This document shows positions 19,679 to 28,399 of a stretch of DNA of 47,069 nt, piece by piece (the first letter of the stretch is position 1; each line of letters begins with the position of its first letter). The stretch is from Mesorhizobium amorphae. GTDB taxonomy: Bacteria; Pseudomonadota; Alphaproteobacteria; Rhizobiales; Rhizobiaceae. The stretch lies in the NCBI GenBank assembly GCA_003240775.1, contig QFNI01000029.1, positions 1 to 47,069 on the forward strand. The letters run 5' to 3'. The translations under genes were made by a program, and so were the position numbers. The notes beneath the pieces are model-generated. The model saw only the letters and a program-made list of their open reading frames with translations. It searched no databases and was not told where the DNA came from.

Positions 19679-19886
19679 CTCCAGGCATCTCCTTGGTGAG
19701 CGGACAGCGCTGCTGCCCGGCTTCGGATGTAAACGAACGCACCGGCACTGCAAGCGTGGGGCGGACCGCGAAGCGCCAAGCGTTCCACGTGAAGCGTCGG
19801 CTTTGCGCCGCACTTCTTCCAGTTGCGGCAGCCCGCGCGAGGGGGTACCGGCAGCGTGTTCCGGGCGCGGGGAGAGAGGGGCTGCG

Positions 19887-21032
19887 ATGCGACTGAAGGA
19901 CTGCCACAACTTCCACGACTTCAGGCGCCTGGCCAAGCGCCGGCTGCCCGGCCCGATCTTCAACTACATCGACGGCGCGGCCGACGACGAGACGACCTAT
20001 CGCCGAAACACGGCGGCCTTCGAGGAATGCGATCTCCTGCCGAGCGTGCTGCGCGGGGTGGAGGCGGTGGACATGTCGGTTTCCGTGATGGGGCAGAAGC
20101 TGGCGCTTCCGGTCTATTGCTCGCCGACTGCGCTGCAGCGCCTGTTCCACCACGAAGGCGAGCGCGCGGTCGCCAAGGCCGCCTCGCGCTTCGGCACGAT
20201 GTTCGGCGTGTCTTCGCTGGGGACGACGAGCCTCGAAGAGGTGCGCGCCATCGGCGACGGGCCGCAGGTCTACCAGTTCTATTTCCACAAGGACCGCGGC
20301 TTGAACCGCGAGATGATGGCACGCGCCAAGCAGGCGCATGTCAACGTGATGATGCTGACGGTGGATTCCATCACCGGCGGCAACCGCGAGCGCGACAAGC
20401 GCACGGGCTTCGCCATTCCCTTCCGGCTCAACGCGGCTGGAATCGCGCAGTTCGCCGTGAAGCCGGGCTGGGCCATCAACCACTTCACCCACGAGAAATT
20501 CCGCCTGCCCCAGCTCGACAGCCATGTGGACATGGGTTCGGGCGCACTCTCCATCAGCCACTACTTCACCGAGATGCTGGATCCCGCGATGAACTGGGAG
20601 GATGTGCGGGAGATGGTCGCCCACTGGGACGGCCAGTTCTGCCTCAAGGGCATCATGACGGTGGAGGACGCCCGGCGCGCGGTGGATATCGGCTGCACGG
20701 GCATCGTCTTGTCGAACCATGGCGGGCGCCAGCTCGACGGCTCGCGCTCGGGCTTCGACCAGCTGGCCGAGATCGTGGACGCGGTGGGCGACCGCGTCGA
20801 CGTGATGGTGGACGGCGGCTTCCAGCGCGGCACGCATGTTCTGAAAGCGCTCTCGCTCGGCGCCAAGGCGGTCGGGCTCGGCCGCTACTACCTCTTCCCG
20901 CTGGCCGCAGCGGGCCAGGCGGGTGTCGAGCAGGCGCTCGGCCTGATGAGCCGCGAGATCGAGCGCGGCATGCGGCTGATGGGGTGCCGAACGGTGACCG
21001 AGCTTACGCGGGAAAACATCCGCTGGCGCTGA
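19887..21032 (+). CDS. lldD: FMN-dependent alpha-hydroxy-acid dehydrogenase (L-lactate dehydrogenase-like)
   Basis: A 381-residue member of the FMN-dependent alpha-hydroxy-acid oxidase/dehydrogenase family; LldD oxidises L-lactate to pyruvate at the membrane. Seen: 'FNYIDGAADDE' near the N-terminus (substrate-side Tyr), 'PVYCSPTALQRLFH', 'FGVSSLGTTSLEEV', 'YQFYFHKDRGL', 'LKGIMTVEDARRA', the catalytic His/Arg motif 'LSNHGGRQLDG', and the FMN phosphate-binding 'DGGFQRGTHVLKAL' and 'GLGRYYLF'. GGAGAGAGGGG precedes the ATG at 19887. Relatives act on lactate, glycolate or mandelate, so the lldD label is a best guess. Confidence 0.78.
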   Translation: MRLKDCHNFHDFRRLAKRRLPGPIFNYIDGAADDETTYRRNTAAFEECDLLPSVLRGVEAVDMSVSVMGQKLALPVYCSPTALQRLFHHEGERAVAKAASRFGTMFGVSSLGTTSLEEVRAIGDGPQVYQFYFHKDRGLNREMMARAKQAHVNVMMLTVDSITGGNRERDKRTGFAIPFRLNAAGIAQFAVKPGWAINHFTHEKFRLPQLDSHVDMGSGALSISHYFTEMLDPAMNWEDVREMVAHWDGQFCLKGIMTVEDARRAVDIGCTGIVLSNHGGRQLDGSRSGFDQLAEIVDAVGDRVDVMVDGGFQRGTHVLKALSLGAKAVGLGRYYLFPLAAAGQAGVEQALGLMSREIERGMRLMGCRTVTELTRENIRWR

Positions 21033-21083
21033 GCGCCCGGCGCCGCGGGAACCGCTGCGCCCGCCAATCGTAATGCAGGCCTG

Positions 21084-21722
21084 ATGGCGGCAGCGAAGCG
21101 AGACAAGCCCGAGCCTGCCCTGGTCGCCGAATGGCCGCTTCCGGGCTCGGCGACCCTGGGCTCGGCCGTGCGGGTGGAGGGCATCGAGCGCGAGCTTCGC
21201 GCGCGCCTGCCTTGGGCCGTGCGCAGGCGCGTCTCGGTGGAGACCGGCAAGGTCTCGCTGCAGATGGCGGCAGGCGAGGAGGCAGCGTTCGCGTCTGCCT
21301 CGAACGTCATCGCAGGCAAGCTCACCGGCATCGAAGCTCTGCCGATCCTGCCACGGGAGGTCGAGGACATCTTGTCCATCACTTCCCACGAACGGCGCAA
21401 ATGGACCAAGGACGGACGGCTGCCGAGTGTGGGAACGCGCACCGTCAAGCTGCGCGGCCGGGCGAAGAAGGTCACCTTCCACGTGTTCGACCCGCGCGCT
21501 GTCGAAGACGCGCTGGACCGCGACCTGGCCGCCGTCTGGCGTGAGGCGGACACGCTGGCGAAGACCGAGGCGCGGCAGCGCGCGGCGGGGAAGGCCGCGC
21601 TCAAACGCGCTGCCAAGGCCGCCGACAGCGCTGTGCCCGGTCCCGAAGCCCCGCCAGCCATCCGCCAGCGCACCCGGTTGAAGGGGTGGGACAGCTTCGA
21701 CCAGGACGGATTGCTCCGCTGA
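21084..21722 (+). CDS. Small protein with MerR/excisionase-like helix-turn-helix
   Basis: A 212-residue protein of no recognised family. Residues ~95-140 have the pattern of an excisionase-type winged helix: 'VEDILSITSHERRKWTKDGRL' (helix-turn-helix with W-x-x-x-G-R-L), a basic strand 'VKLRGRAKKVTFHVF', then 'DPRAVEDAL'. The flanks are Ala/Lys/Arg-rich. The C-terminus (KGWDSFDQDGLLR) is acidic and probably disordered. It starts 51 bases after the lactate-dehydrogenase-like gene on the same strand and may be co-transcribed. DNA binding is inference. Confidence 0.6.
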   Translation: MAAAKRDKPEPALVAEWPLPGSATLGSAVRVEGIERELRARLPWAVRRRVSVETGKVSLQMAAGEEAAFASASNVIAGKLTGIEALPILPREVEDILSITSHERRKWTKDGRLPSVGTRTVKLRGRAKKVTFHVFDPRAVEDALDRDLAAVWREADTLAKTEARQRAAGKAALKRAAKAADSAVPGPEAPPAIRQRTRLKGWDSFDQDGLLR

Positions 21723-21768
21723 GGCCGCCACTTCGATGGAAGCGGCGGCCGTAGGGTTGCTTCCCTCT

Positions 21769-23124
21769 CTATTCCCGCACCAGGACCTCGTTCGCGCGCA
21801 GCCAGAAGGGCGGCAGGTAGAGCGGCGTGGACGACAGCGGGAGAATGTCGGGCGAAAGCGCGACGCCCAGCGAATCCGCCATGAAGCGGCGTCGCTTCTC
21901 GATGCGGGCAGCGGCCTGCGGGTGCTTCGCCTCGAGTTCCGCGCGAAGGTTCGCATCGGCGAAGACCACCGTATCCTCGTTGTTGAGTGCCTGGCCCGGT
22001 GTCATGGGAACGGGGATCACGTCCACCTGGAAGACCATGCCCGAGCGCAGCGTGTCGCGGGAACCGGGGCGCACGGGCGAATGGAGCCATTCCTCGTGGG
22101 AGCCGAGATGGCCGGGGCTGAGTGCGGGGCGCAGGCCGCCACGTGCGAGCGTTTCCGTCACGGCGTCGTAGAGGGTGCCGCCCGCCGTGCCGATGCCGGC
22201 CGTCTCGTACCAGGCGATCAGGCCCGCAAAATAGCTCTTCGCCTTTTCCAGGAACGCGTCGTTCTCCGTGTCGAGAAGACCGGCGCGCGACGACAGGGCG
22301 CCCCAGAGGCCGAGTGCCGTGGTGACGCCGTCGCCCTTGGCGAGACGCCTCGCGGTGGGGCTGCGCAGGCCGATCACGTCCTCGCCGGGAGAGGCGGAGG
22401 CGAACATGGTGTGGACGTTGAGCGGATCGCCCTCGTAGCCCAAGCGCCCGAGTGCGGCGAATTCCGTGTCGCCCTCGCGCACGTTGGCGACCACCTGCCA
22501 GAGCAGCGTGGAGCAGCGCGCCGCGGCCCATTCGAAAGCTGCGATCTGGTCCACATCGACCACGCTGCGCAGGCCCGTCTCGGGATGCATCAGGACGGGC
22601 GTCGCATCTTCCACGCTGCCCGCGATGCGGCGCAGGATGGCGGACACGAAGTCGGGCACGAAGAAGAGGCGGTCGGCCTCTTCGTCTTCTGCGGGCTCCA
22701 GATATTTCCAGCCGACGAGGCCGACCCGGTCGCTGCCGCCGATGCCGGCTTCGCGCAGGCGGTCGGACAGGCGCGGGTGGACGCTGCGGTCCTGGCCCAT
22801 CAGGCTCAGGGATTGCGCGCGCATCACGTCGAGGCCCGGCAACCGGGCGAGCGGGGCGTAGCTTTCGCACTCGTTGCCGGTGACGAGGATGCGGCGCCCC
22901 TTGGGCCCGAGCAGCAGCAGCGCCTCCTCGAAGCGCGGCTCGAAGCCCGACAGGAACACCATGTTGCCGAAATGCTCGCGGTCACCATAGACCACCAGCC
23001 AGTCGCAGCCCGCGCGGGCATAGGCCTCGTCGGCGCGCTTGGCATAGGTCTCGGCCGGCACGGAAGGCTGCTCGCCGAGCGGTCCGAAATCGGGCAGGGC
23101 CACAGGCTTGAGGGAGATCGTCAT
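21769..23124 (-). CDS. M24-fold (Xaa-Pro peptidase/creatinase-like) protein, metal ligands apparently missing
   Basis: A 451-residue protein with the two-domain layout of M24 peptidases: an N-terminal creatinase-type domain ('CDWLVVYGDREHFGNMVFLSG') and a C-terminal pita-bread domain. The usual ligand motifs look degraded. The strand that normally carries two Asp reads 'DGVTTALGLWGALSSR', the usual GHG...H motif reads 'GHLGSHEEWLHSP', and the usual Glu of GMVF-x-I-E-P is Asp (GMVFQVDVIP); only 'NNEDTVVF' keeps its Glu. Creatinase is a metal-free member of this fold, so a non-peptidase amidohydrolase is possible. Last gene of an operon with cutC and the ROK kinase. The ATG at 23124 has GAGGA upstream. 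Confidence 0.75.
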   Translation of the reverse strand: MTISLKPVALPDFGPLGEQPSVPAETYAKRADEAYARAGCDWLVVYGDREHFGNMVFLSGFEPRFEEALLLLGPKGRRILVTGNECESYAPLARLPGLDVMRAQSLSLMGQDRSVHPRLSDRLREAGIGGSDRVGLVGWKYLEPAEDEEADRLFFVPDFVSAILRRIAGSVEDATPVLMHPETGLRSVVDVDQIAAFEWAAARCSTLLWQVVANVREGDTEFAALGRLGYEGDPLNVHTMFASASPGEDVIGLRSPTARRLAKGDGVTTALGLWGALSSRAGLLDTENDAFLEKAKSYFAGLIAWYETAGIGTAGGTLYDAVTETLARGGLRPALSPGHLGSHEEWLHSPVRPGSRDTLRSGMVFQVDVIPVPMTPGQALNNEDTVVFADANLRAELEAKHPQAAARIEKRRRFMADSLGVALSPDILPLSSTPLYLPPFWLRANEVLVRE

Positions 23125-23143
23125 CGGGTCCTCATTGTCGGGA

Positions 23144-23872
23144 TCAGGAAAGGGTGTGGAGCACTTGGCGGAAGCGACGGACTTCGCCCGCATCCGTGCG
23201 CTTCACGGGCGCGGGCGGGGCCATGCCGAGCGCGACCACGCGGGCATCGGGTGCCTGCTTTTCGCGCGAACAGGAGCCGTGCACCTCAGACAGCGGCACG
23301 GCCGAGAGAAGCTGTGCCACGTTCTCGGCGTTGAGGCCCGAGCCCGCCATGATCGCAACCCGGCCAGCGGCTGCGGCATGGGCGCGGCGCAAGCCGTCGA
23401 TCCCGTCCGGTGCCGTGCGGGCCAGGCCCGAGGTGAGAATGCGCTCGAAGCCCAGTTCGACGGCGAGCTCCACGGCCGGTTCGATCGCGGGCACGAGATC
23501 GAAGGCGCGATGAAGCGTGGTGCCGAGGCCAGAGGCGGCCGAAACGAGCTTGCGCAGCACTGCCCCTTCCAGCGTGCCATCCGGGCGGGAAGCGCCGAGC
23601 ACGACGCCATGCAGCCCAGCGTCCCGCACGGCCACGATGTCCTCCAGCATGCTTTCCACTTCTTCGGGGCCGAACACGAAGTCCCCGGCACGGGGTCGGA
23701 TCATCGCGTAGACGGGAACGCCGGTTCGTTTCGCCTGTCGCATCAGGCCCGGCGTGGGCGTCAGGCCGCCGAGTTCGAGCGCTGAGCAGAGCTCGATGCG
23801 GTCGGCCCCGCCCGCCACGGCGGCGGCGAGGCTTTCGGGATCGCCGACGCAGACCTCAAGCAGCAACGGCAT
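23144..23872 (-). CDS. cutC: CutC family protein
   Basis: A 242-residue TIM-barrel protein: 'LLEVCVGDPESLAAAVAGGADRIELCSALELGGLTPT' spans the hallmark start of the family (residues 4-40), and 'VYAMIRPRAGDFVF', 'LHRAFD', 'ILTSG' and 'IMAGSGLNAENV' follow in order. CutC was named for copper homeostasis in E. coli, but that role is doubtful, and in many genomes the gene sits with sugar or amino-sugar catabolic genes, as here. Its start overlaps the ROK kinase gene by 17 bases. The biochemical activity is unknown. Confidence 0.9.
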   Translation of the reverse strand: MPLLLEVCVGDPESLAAAVAGGADRIELCSALELGGLTPTPGLMRQAKRTGVPVYAMIRPRAGDFVFGPEEVESMLEDIVAVRDAGLHGVVLGASRPDGTLEGAVLRKLVSAASGLGTTLHRAFDLVPAIEPAVELAVELGFERILTSGLARTAPDGIDGLRRAHAAAAGRVAIMAGSGLNAENVAQLLSAVPLSEVHGSCSREKQAPDARVVALGMAPPAPVKRTDAGEVRRFRQVLHTLS

Positions 23873-24779
23873 GGGGGCCTTCCGTCCAGGCGAGATTGGC
23901 GGCCCCGATCAGGCCGGGCTCGATGCGGCATTCGGCAGGCACCAGGAGAGGACCGTCCGTCTGCCGCAGAATGCGGGCGCGCACGGCTTCGTTCAGACGG
24001 GCGACCAGGGCGCGTGCGTTGGACAGCCCGCCGCCCACGGGCACGATCTCCGCGCCCACCACGTTGATCACCATGGCGAGCGGGCCGGCCACCAGATCCA
24101 CGTAGACGTCGACCGTGCGGGCCGCATGCGGCTCGCCGGCTTCCCAGGCGTCCAGGATGGCCTTGCTCGAAAGTGTTTCGCCGCAGAGATGGGCGTGAAG
24201 CCGTTCGAGCCCGCGCGCGCCGCCCAGCGTGTCGAGACAGCCCGTCTGCCCGCAGGGGCAGGAAAGCCGGGGAATATCGGCAGGCGGATTGCCGGCGCGC
24301 GTTGCGGAGATCGGCCCGTGTCCCCATTCGCCGGCAAAGCCGCCCGCGCCCTGCAGGAGCCGCCCGTCGATCACCAGGCCGCCGCCCACGCCCGTGCCGA
24401 GAATCGCGCCGAACACGATGCGCTTTCCCCGGCCCGCCCCTTGCGTCGCCTCGGCGAGCGCGAAGCAGTCGGCGTCGTTTGCGACCACGACAGGGCGGCC
24501 GAGCTTCTCGCCGAGCTCCGCGGCCAGGGGACGCCCGTCGAGGCAGGGAATGTTGGCGACCTTGATGCGGCCCGAAGCGGGATCGACCACACCGGCTATC
24601 GCCACCGCCACGGGGCTTTTTGCCCCGGCCTCCGGCGGCAGAAGCGAGGAAAGCGCGTCCGAAAACGCGTCGAAGCTATCGAGCGGGGTGGGCAGCGTGC
24701 CCACGACCTCGATCTCCGAGGGCGTGCGTGCGAGAGCCGCCTTGATGGCCGAGCCGCCGATGTCGAAGCAGGCGATCAC
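23856..24779 (-). CDS. ROK family sugar kinase (possible N-acetylglucosamine kinase)
   Basis: A 307-residue kinase. Motifs: phosphate-binding loop 'CFDIGGSAIKAAL' at the N-terminus, catalytic 'VVANDADCFALAE', 'GTGVGGGLVIDG', 'GEWGHGPI', and the zinc-binding 'CPCGQTGCLDTLGG'. The full CxCGxxGCxD zinc motif is typical of ROK glucokinase, mannokinase and GlcNAc kinase. The GTG start at 24779 has AAAGGTGG upstream and places the phosphate loop at residue 6 or so, as in the family. First gene of the kinase-cutC-M24 operon, divergent from a LacI regulator across 68 bases. Confidence 0.85.
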   Translation of the reverse strand: MIACFDIGGSAIKAALARTPSEIEVVGTLPTPLDSFDAFSDALSSLLPPEAGAKSPVAVAIAGVVDPASGRIKVANIPCLDGRPLAAELGEKLGRPVVVANDADCFALAEATQGAGRGKRIVFGAILGTGVGGGLVIDGRLLQGAGGFAGEWGHGPISATRAGNPPADIPRLSCPCGQTGCLDTLGGARGLERLHAHLCGETLSSKAILDAWEAGEPHAARTVDVYVDLVAGPLAMVINVVGAEIVPVGGGLSNARALVARLNEAVRARILRQTDGPLLVPAECRIEPGLIGAANLAWTEGPHAVAA

Positions 24780-24847
24780 TTTCCACCTTTGTCCAAGGTT
24801 CGGGATTGCGCTAGACAGCGAGGCCAAGCCTGCCCTCGAGCCGAGAT

Positions 24848-25870
24848 TTGAGCGACCTGCCACCCATTGCCAAGAGCCGCAAGCCCCAGGGCGGTTCGCC
24901 GACGCTGGCCGATGTGGCCGCGCGCGCGCGTGTTTCCCGCGCCGCCGTCTCCCGCGCGCTTTCGCCTGAGCATCGGCCCTTGTCCGCTGACAAGCGCGAG
25001 CGCGTGCTCAAGGCAGCCGAAGAGCTGGGCTACCGGCCGAATCTGCTGGCGCAGAGCCTCACCACCAAGCGCACCAATCTGGTGGCGGTCGTGGTCAACC
25101 ACATCCACGACCTGTCCGACCTCGATCTGTTCGACCAGTTGCTCACGGCGCTCCAGGGCGTGGGCAAGCAGGTGCTCTTGATCAAGGTCGGCTCGGTGGA
25201 CCGGGTGGAGGCGTTCCTGCGCGACGGGGTGGCGCACCATGTGGACGCGGCCCTCGTCTGGTCCGATTTTGCGGATGCCGCCACGGTGCGGCGCATGTTC
25301 CGCTCGGATTTCGCGGTGATGATGAACGGGCGCCATGACGCGCTGTCGCCGGCCGTGATCCCCGACGAGAGCACGGGCATCCGCGCCTGCGTGCGGGATG
25401 CCGCGGAAAAGGGCGTGCGGCGTGCCTTGCTCGTGTCCGGCCGCGCCTCGTCCGCCGTCGAGCAGGCGCGTGTCGCCTCGTTTCGAGAAGCGTTCGCGGC
25501 GTCCGGCATCGGGCTCGAAGGCGTGATCCAGGGCGACTATTCCTATGCGAGCGGCCAGCGCGCCGGTGCGGAGCTGCGGGAGAGGGACGGGGTGGACGGG
25601 GTGTTCTGCACGTCGGATGCGATGGCGATGGGCGTGCTCGACGCCTGCCGGGCATGGTTTCCCGAAAACCGACCCGCCCGTTTCCGCCTCTACGGCTTCG
25701 ACGACCTGTCTTTCCTGGAAACCGAGGCCTATCCGATCTCGTCCGTGGGTTTCGACAAGGGCGAACTGGTGCGCGAGATCACGAAGCTCGTGGTGAACCC
25801 CGAGGCCTTCGTGCCGGGCCAGCCGCCGGCGACCGTGCCGACGCGCTTCTTTCCGAGACTGACGGGCTGA
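24848..25870 (+). CDS. LacI-family transcriptional regulator
   Basis: A 340-residue regulator with a canonical LacI helix-turn-helix (TLADVAARARVSRAAVSRAL) and hinge helix (GYRPNLLAQSLTTKRTN), then a sugar-binding sensor domain ending '...GFDDLSFLETEAYPISSVGF'. The chosen start is a TTG with only a weak GAG upstream; no ATG or GTG lies between it and the helix-turn-helix, so the start is uncertain. It diverges from the ROK kinase operon and converges on the glycoasparagine importer operon. It is the best candidate to bind the LacI-type palindrome at 29760. Confidence 0.85.
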   Translation: MSDLPPIAKSRKPQGGSPTLADVAARARVSRAAVSRALSPEHRPLSADKRERVLKAAEELGYRPNLLAQSLTTKRTNLVAVVVNHIHDLSDLDLFDQLLTALQGVGKQVLLIKVGSVDRVEAFLRDGVAHHVDAALVWSDFADAATVRRMFRSDFAVMMNGRHDALSPAVIPDESTGIRACVRDAAEKGVRRALLVSGRASSAVEQARVASFREAFAASGIGLEGVIQGDYSYASGQRAGAELRERDGVDGVFCTSDAMAMGVLDACRAWFPENRPARFRLYGFDDLSFLETEAYPISSVGFDKGELVREITKLVVNPEAFVPGQPPATVPTRFFPRLTG

Positions 25871-25885
25871 GCCCCGCTACGTCCT

Positions 25886-25920
25886 CACCCCCTCCCGGGA
25901 AGGGGAGGGGGGAGGGGGTG
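25886..25920. repeat. Short inverted repeat between convergent genes
   Basis: CACCCCCTCCC and GGGAGGGGGTG form a perfect 11-bp inverted repeat between convergent genes. Its G/C-run composition matches the element at 1004-1110, so it is probably a related interspersed palindrome and may help termination. Confidence 0.55.
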
Positions 25921-25929
25921 CTTTCCGGT

Positions 25930-26721
25930 TTACCAGATCGGATTCAGCTTGGGCGGGTTGGCGCTTTCGCCCCACCACTTCTTGTAGTTCGCCTCATAGG
26001 CGCCCGACTGGATGTAGTCGGACACGAACATGTCGAGCCAGCGCACGAATTCCGGGTCGCCCTTGGCGACCGCGACGCCGATCGGATCGTTGGAGTAGAG
26101 TTCGGGCAGGGTGACGAGCTGCTCGTTGCCGGTGGCGAGATAGTCGAGCAGCGAAGAATCCTCGACGGCCGCCTGCACGCGGCCCTGCTGCAACTGCAAC
26201 ACACCATCGGGCGCGAACTGGTCGACATAGACGATCTGCGCCTCCGGCACCTCGCGGCGCAGGAAGGTCTCGCCCGTGGTGCCGCGGCCGACCACCACCT
26301 GCTTGCCGGCGAGCTCCGCCAGTGAGGAGATGTTGGCGTCCCGCCGCACGATCACGCGAAGCCCCGCGCGATTGTAGGGGATCGAGAAGTTGACGGTCTT
26401 GGCGCGCTCGAGCGTGGCGGAGGTGTTCGCCACCACGATGTCGAGCTGGCCGCCGACGAGCATGGAGATGCGCGCGTCGCCCGACACGTCGGTGAACTCC
26501 ACCGGCACGCCGAGCTTTTCGGCGAGCATCGTCGCCACATCGACGTCGTAGCCGGTGGGGTTGTTCTGGGCGTCGCGGAAGCCGATCGGCTCACCGCCCA
26601 GCGACACGCCGATGCGGACGGTGCCGCGCGAGCGGATGTCGTCGAGCATGCCGGCCGCGGCCGGGAGGGCCGTCGCCGCCACGAGCGCCAGGGCGCCGAG
26701 CGTTGCAAGAATGCGTTTCAT
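25930..26721 (-). CDS. Polar amino-acid ABC transporter substrate-binding protein
   Basis: A 263-residue family 3 solute-binding protein (HisJ/GlnH fold). A Sec signal peptide covers residues ~1-23 (MKRIL, hydrophobic core, AAAG). The mature protein has 'GTVRIGVSLGGEPIGFRD', 'GYDVDVATMLAEKLGV', 'LDIVVANTSATLERAK' and a C-terminal 'YKKWWGE'. It is the last gene of a five-gene operon with two permeases, an ATPase and a glycosylasparaginase. The company suggests the ligand is an asparagine carrying a sugar, not a free amino acid; that is inference. Confidence 0.88.
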   Translation of the reverse strand: MKRILATLGALALVAATALPAAAGMLDDIRSRGTVRIGVSLGGEPIGFRDAQNNPTGYDVDVATMLAEKLGVPVEFTDVSGDARISMLVGGQLDIVVANTSATLERAKTVNFSIPYNRAGLRVIVRRDANISSLAELAGKQVVVGRGTTGETFLRREVPEAQIVYVDQFAPDGVLQLQQGRVQAAVEDSSLLDYLATGNEQLVTLPELYSNDPIGVAVAKGDPEFVRWLDMFVSDYIQSGAYEANYKKWWGESANPPKLNPIW

Positions 26722-26742
26722 TGGTGTTCCCCTTTTCTCGTG

Positions 26743-27660
26743 TCAAACCGTTCTGGCCGGGCGCAATTCCGGCTCGGCCATTCCGTCTTCCCAGAACCAG
26801 AAGCGGATCTCGCCCTGGCATCGGAAATTCACCACCTCGTGGTTGCCCCGCGCGTCGATCGCATGGATCACCACGCCGGCGAGAAACCCTTCGGACAAGT
26901 CGGCAAGCTCTTCCACGGCGAGCGCCACCGCATCCCGCAAGGAGCGGCCGAGCTTGAGTGCGAGCACGATGGTGCGCGCGGTGCCGCAGCGCATCGTCAT
27001 TTCGCCCGTGTGGGTGCAGGCCGCCGCGCCATAGCGGCTGTCGGCATAGAAGCCCGCGCCCGGAATGGGGGAGTCGCCGAGCCGTCCGGGATATTTCCAG
27101 GCCCATCCAGAGGTGGATGTCGCGGCATGGATGCCCTTCGCGGGATCGGCGCAAAGAAAGACGGTGGTGTCGCGCACGCGCTCGGGATCGGTGATGGCGC
27201 GGCTCAGCGGGGCGAGCGGAAGGTCGGGGAAGCGCGCGAGGTCGTCTGCCGACAATTCCTTTTCGAGCTTCTCCCACCAGACCCGACGGCTGTCTTCGAG
27301 CAGCGTTTCGTCGATCGGCATGCCGATCTCGGAGGCGAAGCGGCGTGCGCCTTCGCCCGTCAGCATCACATGCGGCAGGCGGCGCATCACGGCGAGCGCG
27401 AGGGCCGAGACAGGCACCGTGTCGGGCACGGCACCCACCGAACCCACCTGGCGCGTGTTGCCGTCCATCACGCCCGCGTCGAACTCCATGCGGCCGAGCA
27501 TGTTGGGCCAGCCGCCATAGCCCACGCTGCGCACCTTCTCCTCGCGTTCGACCTTCTCGATGCCCGCCACCATGGCGTCGAGCGGAACCTCGCCCTGGCG
27601 CAGCCGGTCGACGCTGGAGGCAAAGCCCGGCCAGGCTTCGGCATTGGCAAGCAGAAGCAT
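26743..27660 (-). CDS. N4-(beta-N-acetylglucosaminyl)-L-asparaginase (glycosylasparaginase)
   Basis: A 305-residue N-terminal-nucleophile hydrolase that splits GlcNAc-Asn into aspartate and 1-amino-GlcNAc, which decays to GlcNAc and ammonia. The pattern matches the human lysosomal enzyme closely: 'VGYGGWPN', then the autocleavage site D164|T165 (VRDTTVFL) making Thr165 the nucleophile of the beta chain, then 'TSTSGWAWK', 'GRLGDSPIPGAGFYAD' and 'THTGEMTMR'. There is no signal peptide, so it acts in the cytoplasm, after import. The ATG at 27660 has AAGGA upstream, 4 bases after the ATPase stop. Placement inside an amino-acid ABC operon is strong context for glycoasparagine use. Confidence 0.9.
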   Translation of the reverse strand: MLLLANAEAWPGFASSVDRLRQGEVPLDAMVAGIEKVEREEKVRSVGYGGWPNMLGRMEFDAGVMDGNTRQVGSVGAVPDTVPVSALALAVMRRLPHVMLTGEGARRFASEIGMPIDETLLEDSRRVWWEKLEKELSADDLARFPDLPLAPLSRAITDPERVRDTTVFLCADPAKGIHAATSTSGWAWKYPGRLGDSPIPGAGFYADSRYGAAACTHTGEMTMRCGTARTIVLALKLGRSLRDAVALAVEELADLSEGFLAGVVIHAIDARGNHEVVNFRCQGEIRFWFWEDGMAEPELRPARTV

Positions 27661-27664
27661 TGGG

Positions 27665-28399
27665 TCAGTCCTTTCGCATCTTGGACAGGAATTGCGCGAT
27701 GCGCGGGACCGCCATGCCGCCTTCCGCATGGAAGAAGTCCGCGGCGGGCAGATCGACCAGGAGCCTGCCGCGGTCGAGAAACACGATGCGGTTCGAGATG
27801 CGGCGGGCGAACTCGACCTCGTGGGTGACGAACACCATGGTGGTGCCGCGCCGGGCGAGGTCGGCGAGGATGGACAGCACGTCGGCCGTCATCTCGGGAT
27901 CGAGCGCGCTCGTCACCTCGTCGAGCAGAAGATAGCGCGGCTCCATGGCGAGCGCCCGGCAGATGCCGACGCGCTGGCGCTGGCCGCCCGAAAGTTGCGC
28001 GGGATAGGCGTCGGCCCGGTCCGCGAGGCCCACGGAATCCAGCAATTCGCGCGCCTTGGCGGCAGCATCCGCCTTGGAGCGCTTGAGCACTTCCACGGGC
28101 GCCAGGGTGATGTTCTCCAGCGCGGTCATGTGGGGGTAGAGGTTGAAGAGCTGGAAGACGGTCGCCGAGCGCTTGCGCGCTTCCGCAAGCTCGCGCGGCT
28201 TCGACACGTCGAAGCCGTCGACGGTGATCGCGCCGCCGTCCAGCCGCTCCAACCCGTTGATGCATCGGATCAGGGTGGACTTGCCCGAACCCGACGAGCC
28301 CAGGATTGAGACGACCTCGCCGGGCTGGACCGCGAGGTCCACGCCGTCGAGCACGACCGTCTGGCCGAAGACCTTTCGGACCCCTTTCGCCTCAAGCAT
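27665..28399 (-). CDS. Polar amino-acid ABC transporter ATP-binding protein (GlnQ/HisP type)
   Basis: A 244-residue ATPase energising the importer. It has Walker A 'LGSSGSGKSTL' near residue 34, Q-loop 'VFQLFNLYPHMTALEN', signature LSGGQRQRV, Walker B 'LLLDEVTSALD' and the H-loop 'FVTHE'. The Q-loop through to 'HMTALENI' is typical of the PAAT subfamily. Its ATG shares one base with the stop of the upstream permease (TGATG). Confidence 0.92.
   Translation of the reverse strand: MLEAKGVRKVFGQTVVLDGVDLAVQPGEVVSILGSSGSGKSTLIRCINGLERLDGGAITVDGFDVSKPRELAEARKRSATVFQLFNLYPHMTALENITLAPVEVLKRSKADAAAKARELLDSVGLADRADAYPAQLSGGQRQRVGICRALAMEPRYLLLDEVTSALDPEMTADVLSILADLARRGTTMVFVTHEVEFARRISNRIVFLDRGRLLVDLPAADFFHAEGGMAVPRIAQFLSKMRKD

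Noticed and set aside
19727..19745. TGTAAACG half-site before the lactate dehydrogenase-like gene as a LacI operator
   Set aside because: The second half does not match (AACGC for TTTACA), so the palindrome is too poor to call.
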